From Janthinobacterium sp. 61 (lineage in GTDB: Bacteria > Pseudomonadota > Gammaproteobacteria > Burkholderiales > Burkholderiaceae_D), in contig NZ_PJMQ01000001.1 in the NCBI RefSeq assembly GCF_002846335.1, positions 5,939,844-6,003,843 of the forward strand: DNA of 64,000 nt, read 5' to 3'. The notes under the pieces are model-generated. The model saw nothing but the letters and a program-made list of their open reading frames with translations, was not told the DNA's origin and searched no databases. The translations under genes were made by a program, and so were the position numbers. Below, piece by piece: positions 1-10,371 of the stretch; the first letter of the stretch is position 1; each line of letters begins with the position of its first letter.

Positions 1-839
1 CATCGCCCGTGAAAGAGCCGGAAAAGACGGACATGGTAATTTTCCGCGAAAACTCGGAAGACATCTACGCGGGCATCGAATACCAGCAAGGCTCGCCCGA
101 AGCCAAGAAATTGATGGATTTCCTGATCAATGAAATGGGCGTGACCAAGATCCGCTTCCCGGCCACGTCGGGCCTGGGCATCAAGCCCGTGTCCATTGAA
201 GGCACGGAGCGCCTGGTGCGCAAGGCCATCCAGTACGCAATCGACAATGACAAGCCATCCGTGACGATCGTGCACAAAGGCAACATCATGAAGTACACGG
301 AAGGCGGCTTCCGCGACTGGGCGTATGCGCTGGCGCAAAAGGAATTCGGCGCCGAACTGATCGATGGTGGTCCATGGTGCAAGTTCAAGAATCCGAAGAC
401 GGGCCGCGATATCATCGTCAAGGATTCCATCGCTGACGCGTTCCTGCAACAAATCCTGCTGCGTCCGGCCGAATACAGCGTCATCGCCACCTTGAATTTG
501 AACGGCGATTACATTTCCGACGCGCTGGCGGCGCAAGTGGGCGGCATCGGCATCGCGCCGGGTGCCAACCTGTCCGACTCCGTCGCCATGTTTGAAGCGA
601 CGCATGGCACGGCGCCAAAGTATGCGGGCAAGGATTACGTGAACCCCGGTTCCCTGATCCTGTCGGCGGAAATGATGCTACGTCACATGGGCTGGCTGGA
701 AGCGGCCGACCTGATCATTTCGTCGATGCAAAAGTCGATCGCCTCGAAGCGCGTCACCTACGATTTCGCCCGCCTGATGGAAGGCGCGACGCAAGTATCG
801 TGCTCCGGTTTCGGCCAGGTGATGATCGAGCATATGTAA
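1..839 (+). CDS. icd: NADP-dependent isocitrate dehydrogenase, 3' part
   Basis: TCA-cycle enzyme converting isocitrate to 2-oxoglutarate and CO2 with NADP+. The reading frame is already open at base 3 and the window cuts off the N-terminal third; the family is about 416 residues and about 278 are visible. Family landmarks seen are [11 protein letters not shown], the VHKGNIMK block, DGGPW, the [10 protein letters not shown] segment and the [10 protein letters not shown] and [12 protein letters not shown] nucleotide and metal-binding blocks. The GTG at base 9 is internal, not a start. The regulatory serine that is phosphorylated in enterobacteria lies upstream of the window. A terminator follows about 40 bp after the stop. 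Confidence 0.97.
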   Translation, partial: SPVKEPEKTDMVIFRENSEDIYAGIEYQQGSPEAKKLMDFLINEMGVTKIRFPATSGLGIKPVSIEGTERLVRKAIQYAIDNDKPSVTIVHKGNIMKYTEGGFRDWAYALAQKEFGAELIDGGPWCKFKNPKTGRDIIVKDSIADAFLQQILLRPAEYSVIATLNLNGDYISDALAAQVGGIGIAPGANLSDSVAMFEATHGTAPKYAGKDYVNPGSLILSAEMMLRHMGWLEAADLIISSMQKSIASKRVTYDFARLMEGATQVSCSGFGQVMIEHM

Positions 840-878
840 CTGGAGGGGCGGGGCAGGGTGCAGCGCACCCTGCGGACG

Positions 879-909
879 AAAAAAAACCCCGTCAGGAGAC
901 GGGGTTTTT
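879..909. terminator. Bidirectional intrinsic terminator between convergent icd and csp
   Basis: The inverted repeat ACCCCGTC (886-893) / GACGGGGT (898-905) has a 4-nt loop, with A-rich sequence before and T-rich sequence after. It can therefore terminate icd on plus and the cold-shock gene on minus. Confidence 0.85.
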
Positions 910-931
910 CACATCTGAGGGCCGGCGATGC

Positions 932-1135
932 TTAGGCTGCTTGGATGTTGGAAGCTTGCTTGCCTTTAGGGCCTTGCGTGACTTCGAATTGAACTTTTTG
1001 ACCTTCTTTGAGGGTCTTGAAACCGTTCATGTTGATTGCGGAGAAGTGAGCAAACAAATCTTCGCCGCCGTCATCTGGAGTGATGAAGCCAAAACCTTTG
1101 GAATCATTGAACCACTTAACTGTACCTGTTGCCAT
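932..1135 (-). CDS. Cold-shock protein (CspA family)
   Basis: A 67-residue single-stranded nucleic-acid-binding OB-fold protein, the usual CspA length. RNP1 (KGFGFI) and RNP2 (DLFAHF) are both intact. I start it at [10 protein letters not shown] (ATG at 1135) rather than at an upstream in-frame ATG, because MATGTVKWF is the conserved N-terminus of the family. Such proteins act as RNA chaperones and antiterminators in cold or stationary phase. The gene is monocistronic and converges on icd across the shared terminator. Which paralogue it is cannot be decided. Confidence 0.95.
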   Translation of the reverse strand: MATGTVKWFNDSKGFGFITPDDGGEDLFAHFSAINMNGFKTLKEGQKVQFEVTQGPKGKQASNIQAA

Positions 1136-1456
1136 AAAAAGAACTTTCAAAATTAAAACAAATCACACGAGCCATAAAAGCAAGAAGCTTCTTGCCCCCT
1201 CCTCGACGTCTCACTTCTTATCAAGCTGTACATTACTGCAACAGTCGATACAGCATTGTTGGCGGAATAAATAATGAAGTCAAGCGCTTTTCCATCGATA
1301 TTGCCAAATTCTTCACGGCAACCAAAAAAGCAACTCTTGATTTTGACAGCAAGGTCGCCATCTGCGCACTATTAAGAAAACGCGTAAGATTGAAAACAAT
1401 TGGAAAGGCGTAGATATTGCGCATGACAACCACTGTGAAAGCATTAGAATAAGCGT
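1136..1456. promoter_or_regulatory. Divergent intergenic region csp / clpS
   Basis: About 320 bp with no gene I can support. It must hold the csp promoter and leader and the clpS promoter. A perfect 16-bp palindrome GCAAGAAGCTTCTTGC lies at 1180-1195, about 45 nt upstream of the csp ATG, where a long cold-shock leader RNA would be. I see no convincing -35/-10 pair for either gene. clpS lacks a strong Shine-Dalgarno. Confidence 0.5.
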
Positions 1457-1759
1457 ATGGCAACCAAGCACGACACAGAAACCCTGCTGGAGCGGCAAGT
1501 GCTGAAGCCGCCACCGCTCTACCAGGTGGCCTTGCTCAATGACGACTACACCCCGATGGAATTTGTGGTGGCCATCATTCAGGAGTATTTCAACAAGGAC
1601 CGTGAAACGGCGACGCAAATCATGCTCAGTGTTCATCGCTACGGCAAAGGAGTGTGCGGCGTGTTCTCTAAAGATATAGCGTGTACCAAAGTGGAGTTCG
1701 TTTTAACGCATGCGCGCAAGGCGGGGCACCCCCTGCAGTGCGTGATGGAGGAAGTATGA
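1457..1759 (+). CDS. clpS: ATP-dependent Clp protease adaptor ClpS
   Basis: A 100-residue N-end-rule adaptor that brings substrates with destabilising N-termini to ClpA. The core [13 protein letters not shown] and the [12 protein letters not shown] helix/strand match the family and supply the substrate pocket. The disordered N-terminal extension is short. It overlaps clpA by 4 bp (ATGA), the usual clpS-clpA coupling. Confidence 0.97.
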   Translation: MATKHDTETLLERQVLKPPPLYQVALLNDDYTPMEFVVAIIQEYFNKDRETATQIMLSVHRYGKGVCGVFSKDIACTKVEFVLTHARKAGHPLQCVMEEV

Positions 1760-4056
1760 TTGCGCAGGAATTAGAAGTAAGTTTGCACATGGCGTTTGTC
1801 GAAGCTCGGCAGGCACGGCACGAATTCATCACGGTTGAGCATTTACTGCTGGCACTGCTGGACAATCCCTCCGCTGCAGAGGTGTTGCGTGCCTGCGCGG
1901 TCAATATAGAGGACCTGCGCAAGACCCTCACCAATTTCATCGGCGATAACACGCCGACCGTGCCTGGCACGGGCGAAGTCGACACCCAGCCGACGCTTGG
2001 TTTCCAGCGCGTGATCCAGCGCGCCATCATGCACGTCCAGTCCGCTTCGAATGGCAAGAAGGAGGTCACGGGCGCCAATGTGCTGGTGGCCATCTTCGGC
2101 GAAAAGGATTCGCATGCGGTCTACTACCTGCACCAGCAGGGAGTGACGCGCCTGGATGTGGTCAATTTCATTTCGCACGGCGTGCGCAAGGACCAGTCGA
2201 CGGAAAGCGCGAAAGCCTCCGAAGGCGTGGAAGAAGCGCCCGTCGATGGCCAGCCGAAGGAAAGCCCGCTCGACCAGTTCACGCAAAACCTGAACAAGGC
2301 CGCTGCCGAAGGCAAGATCGACCCCCTGATCGGGCGCGAGGAAGAAGTCGACCGCGTGATCCAGATCCTGTGCCGCCGCCGCAAGAACAATCCCTTGCTG
2401 GTCGGCGAGGCGGGCGTGGGCAAGACGGCCATCGCCGAAGGGCTGGCTTACCGCATCACGCAAAGCGATGTGCCGGAAATCCTGCAGAATGCCGTCGTGT
2501 ATTCGCTGGATATGGGCGCCTTGCTGGCAGGTACCAAATATCGCGGTGACTTCGAACAGCGCCTGAAAGCCGTGCTGAAGCAATTGAAGGATAATCCGAA
2601 CGGCATCCTGTTCATCGACGAAATCCACACCATCATCGGTGCGGGCTCGGCTTCGGGCGGCACGCTGGACGCCTCCAATCTGCTGAAACCGGCATTGGCG
2701 AATGGCCAGCTGAAATGCATCGGCGCGACCACGTACACGGAGTTCCGCGGCGTGTTTGAGAAAGATCATGCCTTGAGCCGCCGTTTCCAGAAGGTGGACG
2801 TCAACGAGCCGACCGTCGAGCAAACCGTGCAGATCCTGCGCGGCTTGAAATCGCGTTTCGAAGAGCACCATGGCGTGAAATACTCGGCCTCGGCCCTGTC
2901 GACGGCGGCCGAACTGGCGGCGCGTTTCATCAATGATCGCCATCTGCCCGACAAGGCGATCGACGTCATCGATGAAGCGGGCGCGGCACAGCGCATTCTG
3001 CCGAAGTCGAAGCAAAAGAAAACCATCGGCAAGGCCGAGATCGAGGACATCATTGCCAAGATCGCGCGCATTCCGCCGCAAACGGTCAACCAGGACGACC
3101 GCAGCAAGCTGCAGACGATTGACCGCGATTTGCGCAACGTGGTGTTTGGGCAAGATCCCGCCATCGACGCGCTGGCGTCCGCCATCAAGATGGCGCGTGC
3201 TGGCCTGGGCAAGACGGACAAGCCGATCGGCTCCTTCCTGTTCTCCGGTCCTACCGGTGTCGGCAAGACCGAGGTGGCCAAGCAACTGGCCTTCATCCTC
3301 GGCATCGAGCTGATCCGTTTCGACATGTCGGAATACATGGAACGCCACGCGGTCAGCCGTTTGATCGGCGCGCCACCGGGCTATGTTGGTTTCGACCAGG
3401 GCGGTTTGCTGACGGAAGCGATCACCAAGAAGCCGCATGCAGTCTTGCTGCTCGATGAAATTGAGAAAGCCCATCCGGACATTTTCAATATCCTGCTGCA
3501 AGTGATGGATCATGGCACCTTGACGGATAACAATGGCCGCAAAGCCGATTTCCGTAACGTGATCATCATCATGACGACGAATGCGGGTGCGGAAAGCTTG
3601 CAGAAAGCCTCGATCGGTTTCACCAATTCCAAGCAGGCAGGCGACGAGATGGCCGACATCAAGCGCATGTTCACGCCGGAATTCCGCAACCGTATTGACG
3701 CGACCATCAGCTTCCGCGCGCTGGACCAGGAAATCATCCTGCGCGTGGTCGACAAGTTCCTGATGCAGCTGGAAGAACAGTTGCACGAGAAAAAGGTTGA
3801 AGCCGTGTTTACCGAGAAGCTGCGTGCTTTCCTTGGCAAGAAAGGCTTCGATCCTTTGATGGGCGCGCGGCCGATGGCACGCCTGATCCAGGATCTGATC
3901 CGCAAGGCCCTGGCTGACGAACTGTTGTTCGGCCGCCTGGTCACGGGCGGACGGGTCACGGTCGACCTCGACGACAAGGACCAGGTCTTGCTGGAATTCC
4001 CGGAACCGCCAGACGCGGCGCCGACAGCTGCACCGGAAACGGTGGAAGTGGAATAA
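1756..4056 (+). CDS. clpA: ATP-dependent Clp protease ATP-binding subunit ClpA
   Basis: A 766-residue AAA+ unfoldase that feeds ClpP. The start is the ATG overlapping the clpS stop, preceded by GGAGGA; the longer upstream frame lies inside clpS. Order: Clp-N repeats (about 1-145), AAA-1 with Walker A GEAGVGKT near 217 and Walker B LFIDEIH, AAA-2 with Walker A GPTGVGKT near 498 and Walker B LLLDEIEK, then the D2 C-terminal domain. The tripeptide IGF in [10 protein letters not shown] is the expected ClpP-docking loop. Length matches E. coli ClpA (758). Confidence 0.98.
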   Translation: MIAQELEVSLHMAFVEARQARHEFITVEHLLLALLDNPSAAEVLRACAVNIEDLRKTLTNFIGDNTPTVPGTGEVDTQPTLGFQRVIQRAIMHVQSASNGKKEVTGANVLVAIFGEKDSHAVYYLHQQGVTRLDVVNFISHGVRKDQSTESAKASEGVEEAPVDGQPKESPLDQFTQNLNKAAAEGKIDPLIGREEEVDRVIQILCRRRKNNPLLVGEAGVGKTAIAEGLAYRITQSDVPEILQNAVVYSLDMGALLAGTKYRGDFEQRLKAVLKQLKDNPNGILFIDEIHTIIGAGSASGGTLDASNLLKPALANGQLKCIGATTYTEFRGVFEKDHALSRRFQKVDVNEPTVEQTVQILRGLKSRFEEHHGVKYSASALSTAAELAARFINDRHLPDKAIDVIDEAGAAQRILPKSKQKKTIGKAEIEDIIAKIARIPPQTVNQDDRSKLQTIDRDLRNVVFGQDPAIDALASAIKMARAGLGKTDKPIGSFLFSGPTGVGKTEVAKQLAFILGIELIRFDMSEYMERHAVSRLIGAPPGYVGFDQGGLLTEAITKKPHAVLLLDEIEKAHPDIFNILLQVMDHGTLTDNNGRKADFRNVIIIMTTNAGAESLQKASIGFTNSKQAGDEMADIKRMFTPEFRNRIDATISFRALDQEIILRVVDKFLMQLEEQLHEKKVEAVFTEKLRAFLGKKGFDPLMGARPMARLIQDLIRKALADELLFGRLVTGGRVTVDLDDKDQVLLEFPEPPDAAPTAAPETVEVE

Positions 4057-4080
4057 GCGCAGCCTGGCTGCTTTCAAAAA

Positions 4081-4113
4081 GAACCCGCCCACGCAAGTGG
4101 CGCGGGTTTTTTT
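4081..4113 (+). terminator. Intrinsic terminator of clpSA
   Basis: The stem AACCCG / CGGGTT continues inward through CCAC / GTGG and is followed by a T7 run. It starts about 25 bp after the clpA stop. Confidence 0.85.
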
Positions 4114-4263
4114 ACGTGCATACCATCAGTCAAGGAAAGTGTTGTTAAAATAACCTTGTTTAAAAATAGGTATTGCTTTTGCACAAGCTATGCAAGAATC
4201 AGGATCCCGGTGTCGGCCATGCCCCGCATCGTTTCGTGTCCCTGGCTCTTGAAAGACTGCTCA

Positions 4264-7200
4264 ATGAAAATTTCCCGCACTCTCGCTTCCCTCCTGTTTT
4301 CCGCCGGCCTGCTGGGCAACGCCGCCGCTGCCGCCGCTCCTGCCGGCAGCTATTTCCGCTTCCCCGCCGTGCGCGGCGACACCGTCGTCTTCACGGCTGA
4401 AGGAGATTTGTGGAAAAGCAGTGTGCGTGGTGGCGCAGCGCAGCGTTTGACCACGCATCCTGGCTATGAAACGAACGCGGCTATTTCGCGCGACGGCCTG
4501 TGGCTGGCGTTTTCCGCCGCCTATGAAGGGGCACAGGAAGCGTATGTGATGCCGCTGGCCGGCGGCTTGCCGCGCCGCATTTCCTTTGACAATGGCGGCG
4601 TGCTGGTGCTTGGCTGGACGGCGCAGGGCGAGGTACTGGTCAGCACGCAAAACACGGATGGTCCCGCCTCGCGCCGCATCGTCGCCGCCATCGATCCCGT
4701 GAAACAGACGCGCCGCGTGTTTCCCGTGGCCGACGCCAACGACGCCGTGCTCGACGACGCGGGCAAGACCCTGTTCTTCACGCGTTTCGGCCTGGCCATG
4801 ACCAACGACAATGTGCGCAACTACCGGGGCGGCGCGCATGCCACCCTGTGGCGCTATGATCTGGGCGGCAAGGGCGAAGCTGTGCGCATGCATACGGAGC
4901 CTGCCGTGTTGGCGGGTAACAACAAGCGCCCAATGTGGTGGCAGGGCCGTGTCTACTATATTAGCGACGCGGGCGGCAGCGACAATTTATGGAGCATGCT
5001 GCCCGACGGCTCCGACCGCCGCGCCCTGACGTTCCACACGCAGTGGGACGTGCGCAACGCCGCGCTGGGCGATGGCAAGGTCGTCTACCAGCTGGGCGCC
5101 GATTTGCACGTGCTGGACCTGAACGTTCCTGCAACAGGCGCTTCGCAGCCGCTGGCCATCAGTCTCGTGTCCGATTTCGATCAGCAGCGCGCACGCCAGA
5201 TCCGCTCGCCACTCGATACCTTGAGCAATGTCCAGGTGTCGGGCAAGGATGAGCGCATCATTCTCACTGCAAGGGGCCGCGTCAGCATCGCCGGCACGGG
5301 CAGCCTGCGCCGCGTCGATATCGCCATTCCCGAAGGGGCGAGGGCGCGCGATGCCGTCTTTTCCAGCGACGAGAAATCCGTCTTCGCCATCGTCGACACG
5401 AGCGGGGAAAACGAAATCTGGAAGTACGCCGCCGATGGCTCGGGCAAGGGCGAGCAGCTGACGACGCAGGGCGATAATCACCGTTGGAAACTGTATCCAT
5501 CACCGGACGGACGCTGGCTGGCGCACACGGATAAAAAAGGCCGCTTCTGGCTGCTGGACCTGGCAACGAAGGGCAACCAGTTGATCGATGACGCAGGCAA
5601 GGCGGGCGTGGACAAGCACGACGAAGTGCAATGGTCACCCGACAGCCGCAATCTGGCCATCGTGCGCGTGGCCAGCAACGAGCAGCGCGAGCAGATCGGC
5701 TTGTACAACCTGGCATCGAAGCAGCTGCAATTCGTCACCAGCGACCGCTATACGTCCGGTTCGCCCGTGTTTTCGCCCGATGGGCGCTGGCTGTATTTCC
5801 TGTCGGCGCGTAATTTCCAGCTGGCCAACGGTTCGCCATGGGGCGACCGCAACATGGGCCCCGTGTTCGACAAGCGCATCGGCGTGTATGCGCTGGCGCT
5901 GCAGCCGGGCAACCGGTTCCCGTTCCAGCCCGACGATGAGCTGAGTCGCCCGGGCGTCAAGCCGGCCGAGACGGACGATGAAAAGGCGGCCGAACAGGCG
6001 GCAGAAAAGGCCCTGGAGAAGGCGGGTGGCAAGACGGCCGTGAAGAAAGCACCAACCGCGCTGCCGGCCATCGTCAGCCAGGGTCTGGCCGAGCGCCTGT
6101 ATGAAGTGCCGCTGGCGGCGGGCAACTACAGCGCGCTGGCCGCCGATGACAAGCGCCTGTATTTCCTTGAGCGCGACAGCGGCGAGAACAAGTCCAGCCT
6201 GAAGACCCTCGCCATCGGCAATACCGGCTCCAAGCCGGAACTGCTGGTGGCCAATGTGCGTGAATTCGACCTGGCGTCGGATAAGAAACACCTGTATTAC
6301 AGGACGGCGGCGGCCACCGGGCCAGGAGAGATGCTGGTGATCGAGGCGGGCGCCAAGCTGCCGGCCGACCTGTCGAAGGCAAAAGTCAAAGTCGACGACT
6401 GGACGTTTGTGTCGAATCCGCGCCTGGAGTGGAAGCAGATGTTCAACGACGCCTGGCGCTTGCACCGCGACTTCCTGTACGACGCGAAGATGCGCGGCGT
6501 GAACTGGAAGGCCGCGCGCGACAAGTATGCGCCGCTGGTCGAGCGGGTCACGGACCGGGCCGAGCTCAATGACGTGCTGGGCATGATGGTGGCCGAAGTG
6601 GGCGCCCTGCATTCGCAGATCCGTCCCGGCGAATTGCGCCGCACGGAACAGGAAGGCACGCCGGCGGGCCTGGGCGCCGTGCTGACGCGTACCAGCGACG
6701 GCTATCAGGTCGAGCATGTCTACCGCAGCGAAGCGGAGCTGCCTTCGGCGCGCGCGCCCCTGTCGCGGCCCGACGTGGATGTGAAGGCGGGCGACGTGAT
6801 CACGTCCGTCAATGGCAAGGATGTGCTGGCCGCGCGCGACATCAGCGACCTGCTGCTGAACCAGGCCGACAAGCAGGTGCTGTTGCAGGTCAAACGGAAT
6901 AATGGCAAGGGGGGCGCGCCGCGCGCCGTCATCGTCACGCCCGTCAACATGGCGAAACAGACGGCGCTGCGCTATGGCGACTGGGAGCTGAGCCGCGCCG
7001 AGCAGGTCGCTGCTGCCTCGCAGGGGCGCATCGGCTACCTGCATCTGCGCGCCATGGGGGCGAACGATATCGCCTCGTTCGCGCGCGATTTTTATGCCAA
7101 TATCAACCGCGAAGGCCTGATCATCGATGTGCGGCGCAACAACGGCGGCAACATCGACAGCTGGATCATCGAAAAACTGCTGCGCAAGGCCTGGGCTTAC

Positions 7201-7626
7201 TGGGCGCCGCCGGGCGTGCAGCCGTCGTCGAACATGCAGAATACCTTCCGCGGCCACCTGGTGGTGCTGGTTGATGAACTGACCTACTCGGATGGCGAGA
7301 CCTTCGCCGCCGGCATCAAGGCCCTGGGCCTGGCGCCGCTGGTGGGCAAGCGCACGGCCGGCGCGGGCGTCTGGCTCAGCGACAATACGCGCCTGCTGGA
7401 TAACGGCATGGCGCGCGTGGCGGAAAATGGCCAGTTCGGCATCGATGGCCAGTGGCTGATCGAAGGCGTGGGCGTGGTGCCGGATGTGGAGGTGGAGAAC
7501 CCGCCGCACGCCACCTTTCATGGTGCCGACCGCCAGCTGGAAGTGGCGCTCGACATGCTTGCGAAAAAGCTCAAGGAACAGCCGCGTCCCGCCTTCCAGG
7601 CGCAGCCGATACCCGCGCTGAAGTAA
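4264..7626 (+). CDS. Secreted tricorn-like S41 peptidase with beta-propeller and PDZ domain
   Basis: Predicted 1,120-residue periplasmic protease. I start at MKISRTLASLLFS, which gives a Sec signal peptide ending near AAAAA; the upstream in-frame ATG adds 36 residues without a signal-like sequence. The first two thirds carry WD40/PD40-like propeller repeats (such as SPDGRWLAH and SPDGRWLYF). A charged Glu/Ala/Lys linker sits near residues 560-600. A tricorn core follows with a His near 783 (GALHSQI), a PDZ domain about 800-900, and the C-terminal S41 domain with the likely nucleophile Ser1009 in YSDGE. Family members degrade peptides; the substrate is unknown. Confidence 0.85.
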   Translation: MKISRTLASLLFSAGLLGNAAAAAAPAGSYFRFPAVRGDTVVFTAEGDLWKSSVRGGAAQRLTTHPGYETNAAISRDGLWLAFSAAYEGAQEAYVMPLAGGLPRRISFDNGGVLVLGWTAQGEVLVSTQNTDGPASRRIVAAIDPVKQTRRVFPVADANDAVLDDAGKTLFFTRFGLAMTNDNVRNYRGGAHATLWRYDLGGKGEAVRMHTEPAVLAGNNKRPMWWQGRVYYISDAGGSDNLWSMLPDGSDRRALTFHTQWDVRNAALGDGKVVYQLGADLHVLDLNVPATGASQPLAISLVSDFDQQRARQIRSPLDTLSNVQVSGKDERIILTARGRVSIAGTGSLRRVDIAIPEGARARDAVFSSDEKSVFAIVDTSGENEIWKYAADGSGKGEQLTTQGDNHRWKLYPSPDGRWLAHTDKKGRFWLLDLATKGNQLIDDAGKAGVDKHDEVQWSPDSRNLAIVRVASNEQREQIGLYNLASKQLQFVTSDRYTSGSPVFSPDGRWLYFLSARNFQLANGSPWGDRNMGPVFDKRIGVYALALQPGNRFPFQPDDELSRPGVKPAETDDEKAAEQAAEKALEKAGGKTAVKKAPTALPAIVSQGLAERLYEVPLAAGNYSALAADDKRLYFLERDSGENKSSLKTLAIGNTGSKPELLVANVREFDLASDKKHLYYRTAAATGPGEMLVIEAGAKLPADLSKAKVKVDDWTFVSNPRLEWKQMFNDAWRLHRDFLYDAKMRGVNWKAARDKYAPLVERVTDRAELNDVLGMMVAEVGALHSQIRPGELRRTEQEGTPAGLGAVLTRTSDGYQVEHVYRSEAELPSARAPLSRPDVDVKAGDVITSVNGKDVLAARDISDLLLNQADKQVLLQVKRNNGKGGAPRAVIVTPVNMAKQTALRYGDWELSRAEQVAAASQGRIGYLHLRAMGANDIASFARDFYANINREGLIIDVRRNNGGNIDSWIIEKLLRKAWAYWAPPGVQPSSNMQNTFRGHLVVLVDELTYSDGETFAAGIKALGLAPLVGKRTAGAGVWLSDNTRLLDNGMARVAENGQFGIDGQWLIEGVGVVPDVEVENPPHATFHGADRQLEVALDMLAKKLKEQPRPAFQAQPIPALK

Positions 7627-7630
7627 GGGG

Positions 7631-8350
7631 TTACAGGCCGGTGACGGCCTTGAACTGCTGCGCGCGGCGGCGCGACACTTCGATCAGGCTGCCGTCCAGC
7701 AGGCGCAGCTCGAGACCATCGGCCGCATTCTGCGCGAGTTGTGCGACCTGCGCCAGGTTGACGATCTGGCGCCGGTTGGCGCGCAAGAACAGGGTGGAAT
7801 CGAGCTTCTCTTCCAGCTGGTTCAGGGAGCGCAGCATCAGCGGCTGCTGCGTGCCGAAATGCACGCGCGTGTAGTTACCTTCCGATTCCAGCAGGCGGAT
7901 ATCGTCAAACGCCACAAACCAGCAGCGTTCCCCATCCTTGATGAATACCTTGCGCGGCGCGGGCGACGGTGCCGCCCGCACCCTCGCGCCGACCTTCGCC
8001 AGCGCCGTCGCCAGGCGCGCCGCCTGCACGGGTTTTTGCAGGTAGTCGAGGGCGCTCACGTCAAACGCCTGCAGCGCGTACTGGTCGAAGGCCGTGCAAA
8101 AGATGACGTCGGGAGCATCATCCAACGCGGCCAGCAGGTCGAAACCGGAGCCGCCCGGCATTTGCACGTCGAGCAGCAGCAGGTCGGGCCGCAGCTTGTC
8201 GATCTGCGCGACGGCGTCGGCCGCGCTGGCCGCCTCGCCGACGATCTCCACAGCACTTTGCTGAACATGCGGCGCGAGCAGGCGACGCAGTTCGGCGCGC
8301 GCCAGGCGCTCGTCATCGACCAGCAGTACCTTGAGCGGTTGACCGTTCAT
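7631..8350 (-). CDS. LytTR-family response regulator
   Basis: A 239-residue AlgR/LytR-type regulator. The receiver domain covers 1-120 with acidic pocket D12/D13, phosphoacceptor D61 (LLLLDVQMP) and K106. A LytTR DNA-binding domain covers about 135-235 (FIKDGERCWFV, LLESEGNYTRVH, FLRANRRQIVNL). The start overlaps the end of the kinase gene by 4 bp, so the two form a translationally coupled pair. Targets are not visible. Confidence 0.93.
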   Translation of the reverse strand: MNGQPLKVLLVDDERLARAELRRLLAPHVQQSAVEIVGEAASAADAVAQIDKLRPDLLLLDVQMPGGSGFDLLAALDDAPDVIFCTAFDQYALQAFDVSALDYLQKPVQAARLATALAKVGARVRAAPSPAPRKVFIKDGERCWFVAFDDIRLLESEGNYTRVHFGTQQPLMLRSLNQLEEKLDSTLFLRANRRQIVNLAQVAQLAQNAADGLELRLLDGSLIEVSRRRAQQFKAVTGL

Positions 8351-9405
8351 GCTTGCTCCGGCAGAAGAATGGTGGCGTATACCCAGCCCGCCTGTTCGCG
8401 CAGTTCCAGGCTGGAGCGCTCGCCGCAGGCCAGCTGCAAGCGTTGTCGCGCATTGCGCAAGCCGATGCAGGTGGAGTTGCCTGGCTCGCGCAAGGCGCCC
8501 GTGTTGGCCACATCGATCTGCAGCATGGTGGTGCCGTCGGCAGGACTGGAATGCCGCGCTGCAATGCGGATGTCGCCGCCATCGGCGCTTGTTTCGACGC
8601 CATACTTGACGGCGTTTTCCACCAGTGTTTGCAGGGCCATGGGCGGCACGCGCACGTGATCGATGCCGGGGGCGATGTCGAAGCTGACGCGCAGGCGTTC
8701 CTCGAAGCGACTCTGTTCGATCGCCAGGTAGGCGCGCACGGCGTCCAGTTCGGCCGCCAGCGGCACGGTCGCGTGCTGGCTGGACTGCAGCGCGTGGCGC
8801 ATCAGGTTGGCCAACTGGTCGATCATGCGCGCGGCTGCCTCGCGGTCTTCGAACATCAGCGCGCGCACGCTATTGAGGCTGTTGAAGAAAAAATGCGGAT
8901 TGATTTGCGCCTGCAGGGCGCGCAACTGGGCATCCTTGGCCAGTACTTCCAGGCGCAGCGCCTCGGCCTCGAAGCGGCTGGCGCGGCGCAGCGACAGCGC
9001 GGTGAAGTAAAACACCGTCCAGGTCAGGAATACCCCGAACCAGAACAGCAACGCGCCGGGCAGCCAGGCGATGCCGCGGATGGTGTCCGGCGGATACATG
9101 ACGTGGAAGGCGGCCGTCACGCTGGCCGTCTGGATGGCGGCCAGCACGATCAGCGACGGCACGATGCGTTTCCAGCGCAAGCCGTTCGCCGCCCAGCCGT
9201 GCCGGCGCAGCACGCCATGCCACAGGTGCGACAGCAGCAACCCGCCCAGGGAACCCCAGCTGGCAATCGTCACGACGATGCGCAGCTGCGTGGAGCCGCC
9301 ATACACGCTATTGAACAAGGTGAGTGCGCCCCAGCCGGCCAGCTGGAAGGTCCAGTACCAGTTGATCCTGGCCAGCAGTGGCGGCCGGTGCAAGGGCGCG
9401 TTCAC
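8347..9405 (-). CDS. LytS/YehU-type membrane sensor histidine kinase
   Basis: A 352-residue kinase starting with GTG. About four membrane helices lie in residues 15-140. The His_kinase domain (PF06580 type) has the phosphoacceptor H171 in QINPHFFFNSLNS, followed by a HATPase_c domain (LVENAVKYG, IGLRNARQRL). It is coupled to the downstream LytTR regulator by a 4-bp overlap. It starts 3 bp after the alpha/beta-hydrolase stop, which suggests one transcript with that hydrolase. Confidence 0.93.
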   Translation of the reverse strand: MNAPLHRPPLLARINWYWTFQLAGWGALTLFNSVYGGSTQLRIVVTIASWGSLGGLLLSHLWHGVLRRHGWAANGLRWKRIVPSLIVLAAIQTASVTAAFHVMYPPDTIRGIAWLPGALLFWFGVFLTWTVFYFTALSLRRASRFEAEALRLEVLAKDAQLRALQAQINPHFFFNSLNSVRALMFEDREAAARMIDQLANLMRHALQSSQHATVPLAAELDAVRAYLAIEQSRFEERLRVSFDIAPGIDHVRVPPMALQTLVENAVKYGVETSADGGDIRIAARHSSPADGTTMLQIDVANTGALREPGNSTCIGLRNARQRLQLACGERSSLELREQAGWVYATILLPEQA

Positions 9406-9408
9406 GGC

Positions 9409-10281
9409 CTAGTCCAGGAACTGTTCGATGCGCGCATACATCCAGTCCGGCTGGTCGTACATGATGAAGTGGCGCGCAGTGTCGGCGAGCGTGACTTTTA
9501 CGCCAGGCAGTTGAGCATACTGTTGCTGGAAGGTCGCTTCGATGGCGGCGCGCGGCGCATAGTCCTTGTAGGCGATCCAGGTGCCCAGCACCAGCGTGGG
9601 CGAGGAAATACGCGCCACGTCCTGGCGCAGGTCGCTGGCCAGCAGGGTGCCCATGGCCTTGATCACCGTTTCGCGGTCCGAACGCTGGCCCCAGCCGAAG
9701 ATGCGTTCCACGTCGACCGGCGCGCTGGCCATGCCTGTGACGGTGCGGCGCTGGCTGGCGCTGGAACTGGCCGCATCCTGCGCGCGCATGGCCGCTTGCA
9801 TCTGTGTTGACATGGCTTGCAATTGCTGCGGCGTGATGGACGGCAGTTGCGTCGCTCCCAGCGCCGGCAGCGAGTCGACGATCACCAGCTTGCCTGTTTG
9901 TGCCGGATGGTCGATAGCCATTTTCAGGGCCAGGAAGCCGCCCAGGCTATGCCCGATGATGGCTGGCTGGCCCAGTTTTTGGGTGCCGATGTAGTCGGCC
10001 AGCTCTTGCTCGGCCTGCGCCAGCAAGTCGCCCGCGATGGGTGCCACGCCGGCAAAGCCGGCCAGTGTCAGCACGTGGCATTGGCGTGCGGCTTGCGGGC
10101 CGCACAGGCGCGCCACCGTGCCTTGCCAGACTTCGCCCGAGGACGCCAGGCCGGGAATCAGGATGAGGGGGCGGCCTTGTCCGGTGACGTCGACCGTGAA
10201 GGCCTTGGGTGCGGCGGCCTGGCTGGCACCCGCCAGCAGCACGGTGGTGAGCAAGATGCATGTTTGCAGTGTTCGTTTCAT
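9409..10281 (-). CDS. Secreted alpha/beta hydrolase
   Basis: A 290-residue hydrolase. The ATG at 10281 follows a strong GGAGGAG and begins a signal peptide (MKRTLQTCILLTTVLLAGASQA). The nucleophile elbow is GHSLGG with Ser112; H271 in TARHFIMYD is the catalytic His; the oxyanion region is LIPGLASSG. The fold is that of the esterase/haloperoxidase group, and the substrate cannot be read from sequence. It sits immediately upstream of the kinase/regulator pair. Confidence 0.88.
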   Translation of the reverse strand: MKRTLQTCILLTTVLLAGASQAAAPKAFTVDVTGQGRPLILIPGLASSGEVWQGTVARLCGPQAARQCHVLTLAGFAGVAPIAGDLLAQAEQELADYIGTQKLGQPAIIGHSLGGFLALKMAIDHPAQTGKLVIVDSLPALGATQLPSITPQQLQAMSTQMQAAMRAQDAASSSASQRRTVTGMASAPVDVERIFGWGQRSDRETVIKAMGTLLASDLRQDVARISSPTLVLGTWIAYKDYAPRAAIEATFQQQYAQLPGVKVTLADTARHFIMYDQPDWMYARIEQFLD

Positions 10282-10371
10282 GGGGTACTCCTCCTTGACG
10301 GCCATGCTAGCGGCGCAGGCAAGCGGCCGCCAGTGCCGCGGGATGAGCGGCAGCAGGGAGGGATGAGTGGT

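Noticed and set aside
1843..4092. Long minus-strand ORF opposite clpA (749 residues)
   Set aside because: It is the complement of an intact ClpA gene in GC-rich DNA; low-complexity His/Gln/Arg-rich product with no domain. The same applies to 5635-7521, 8353-9810, 11297-12961 (plus), 13131-15542 and 15573-16466.
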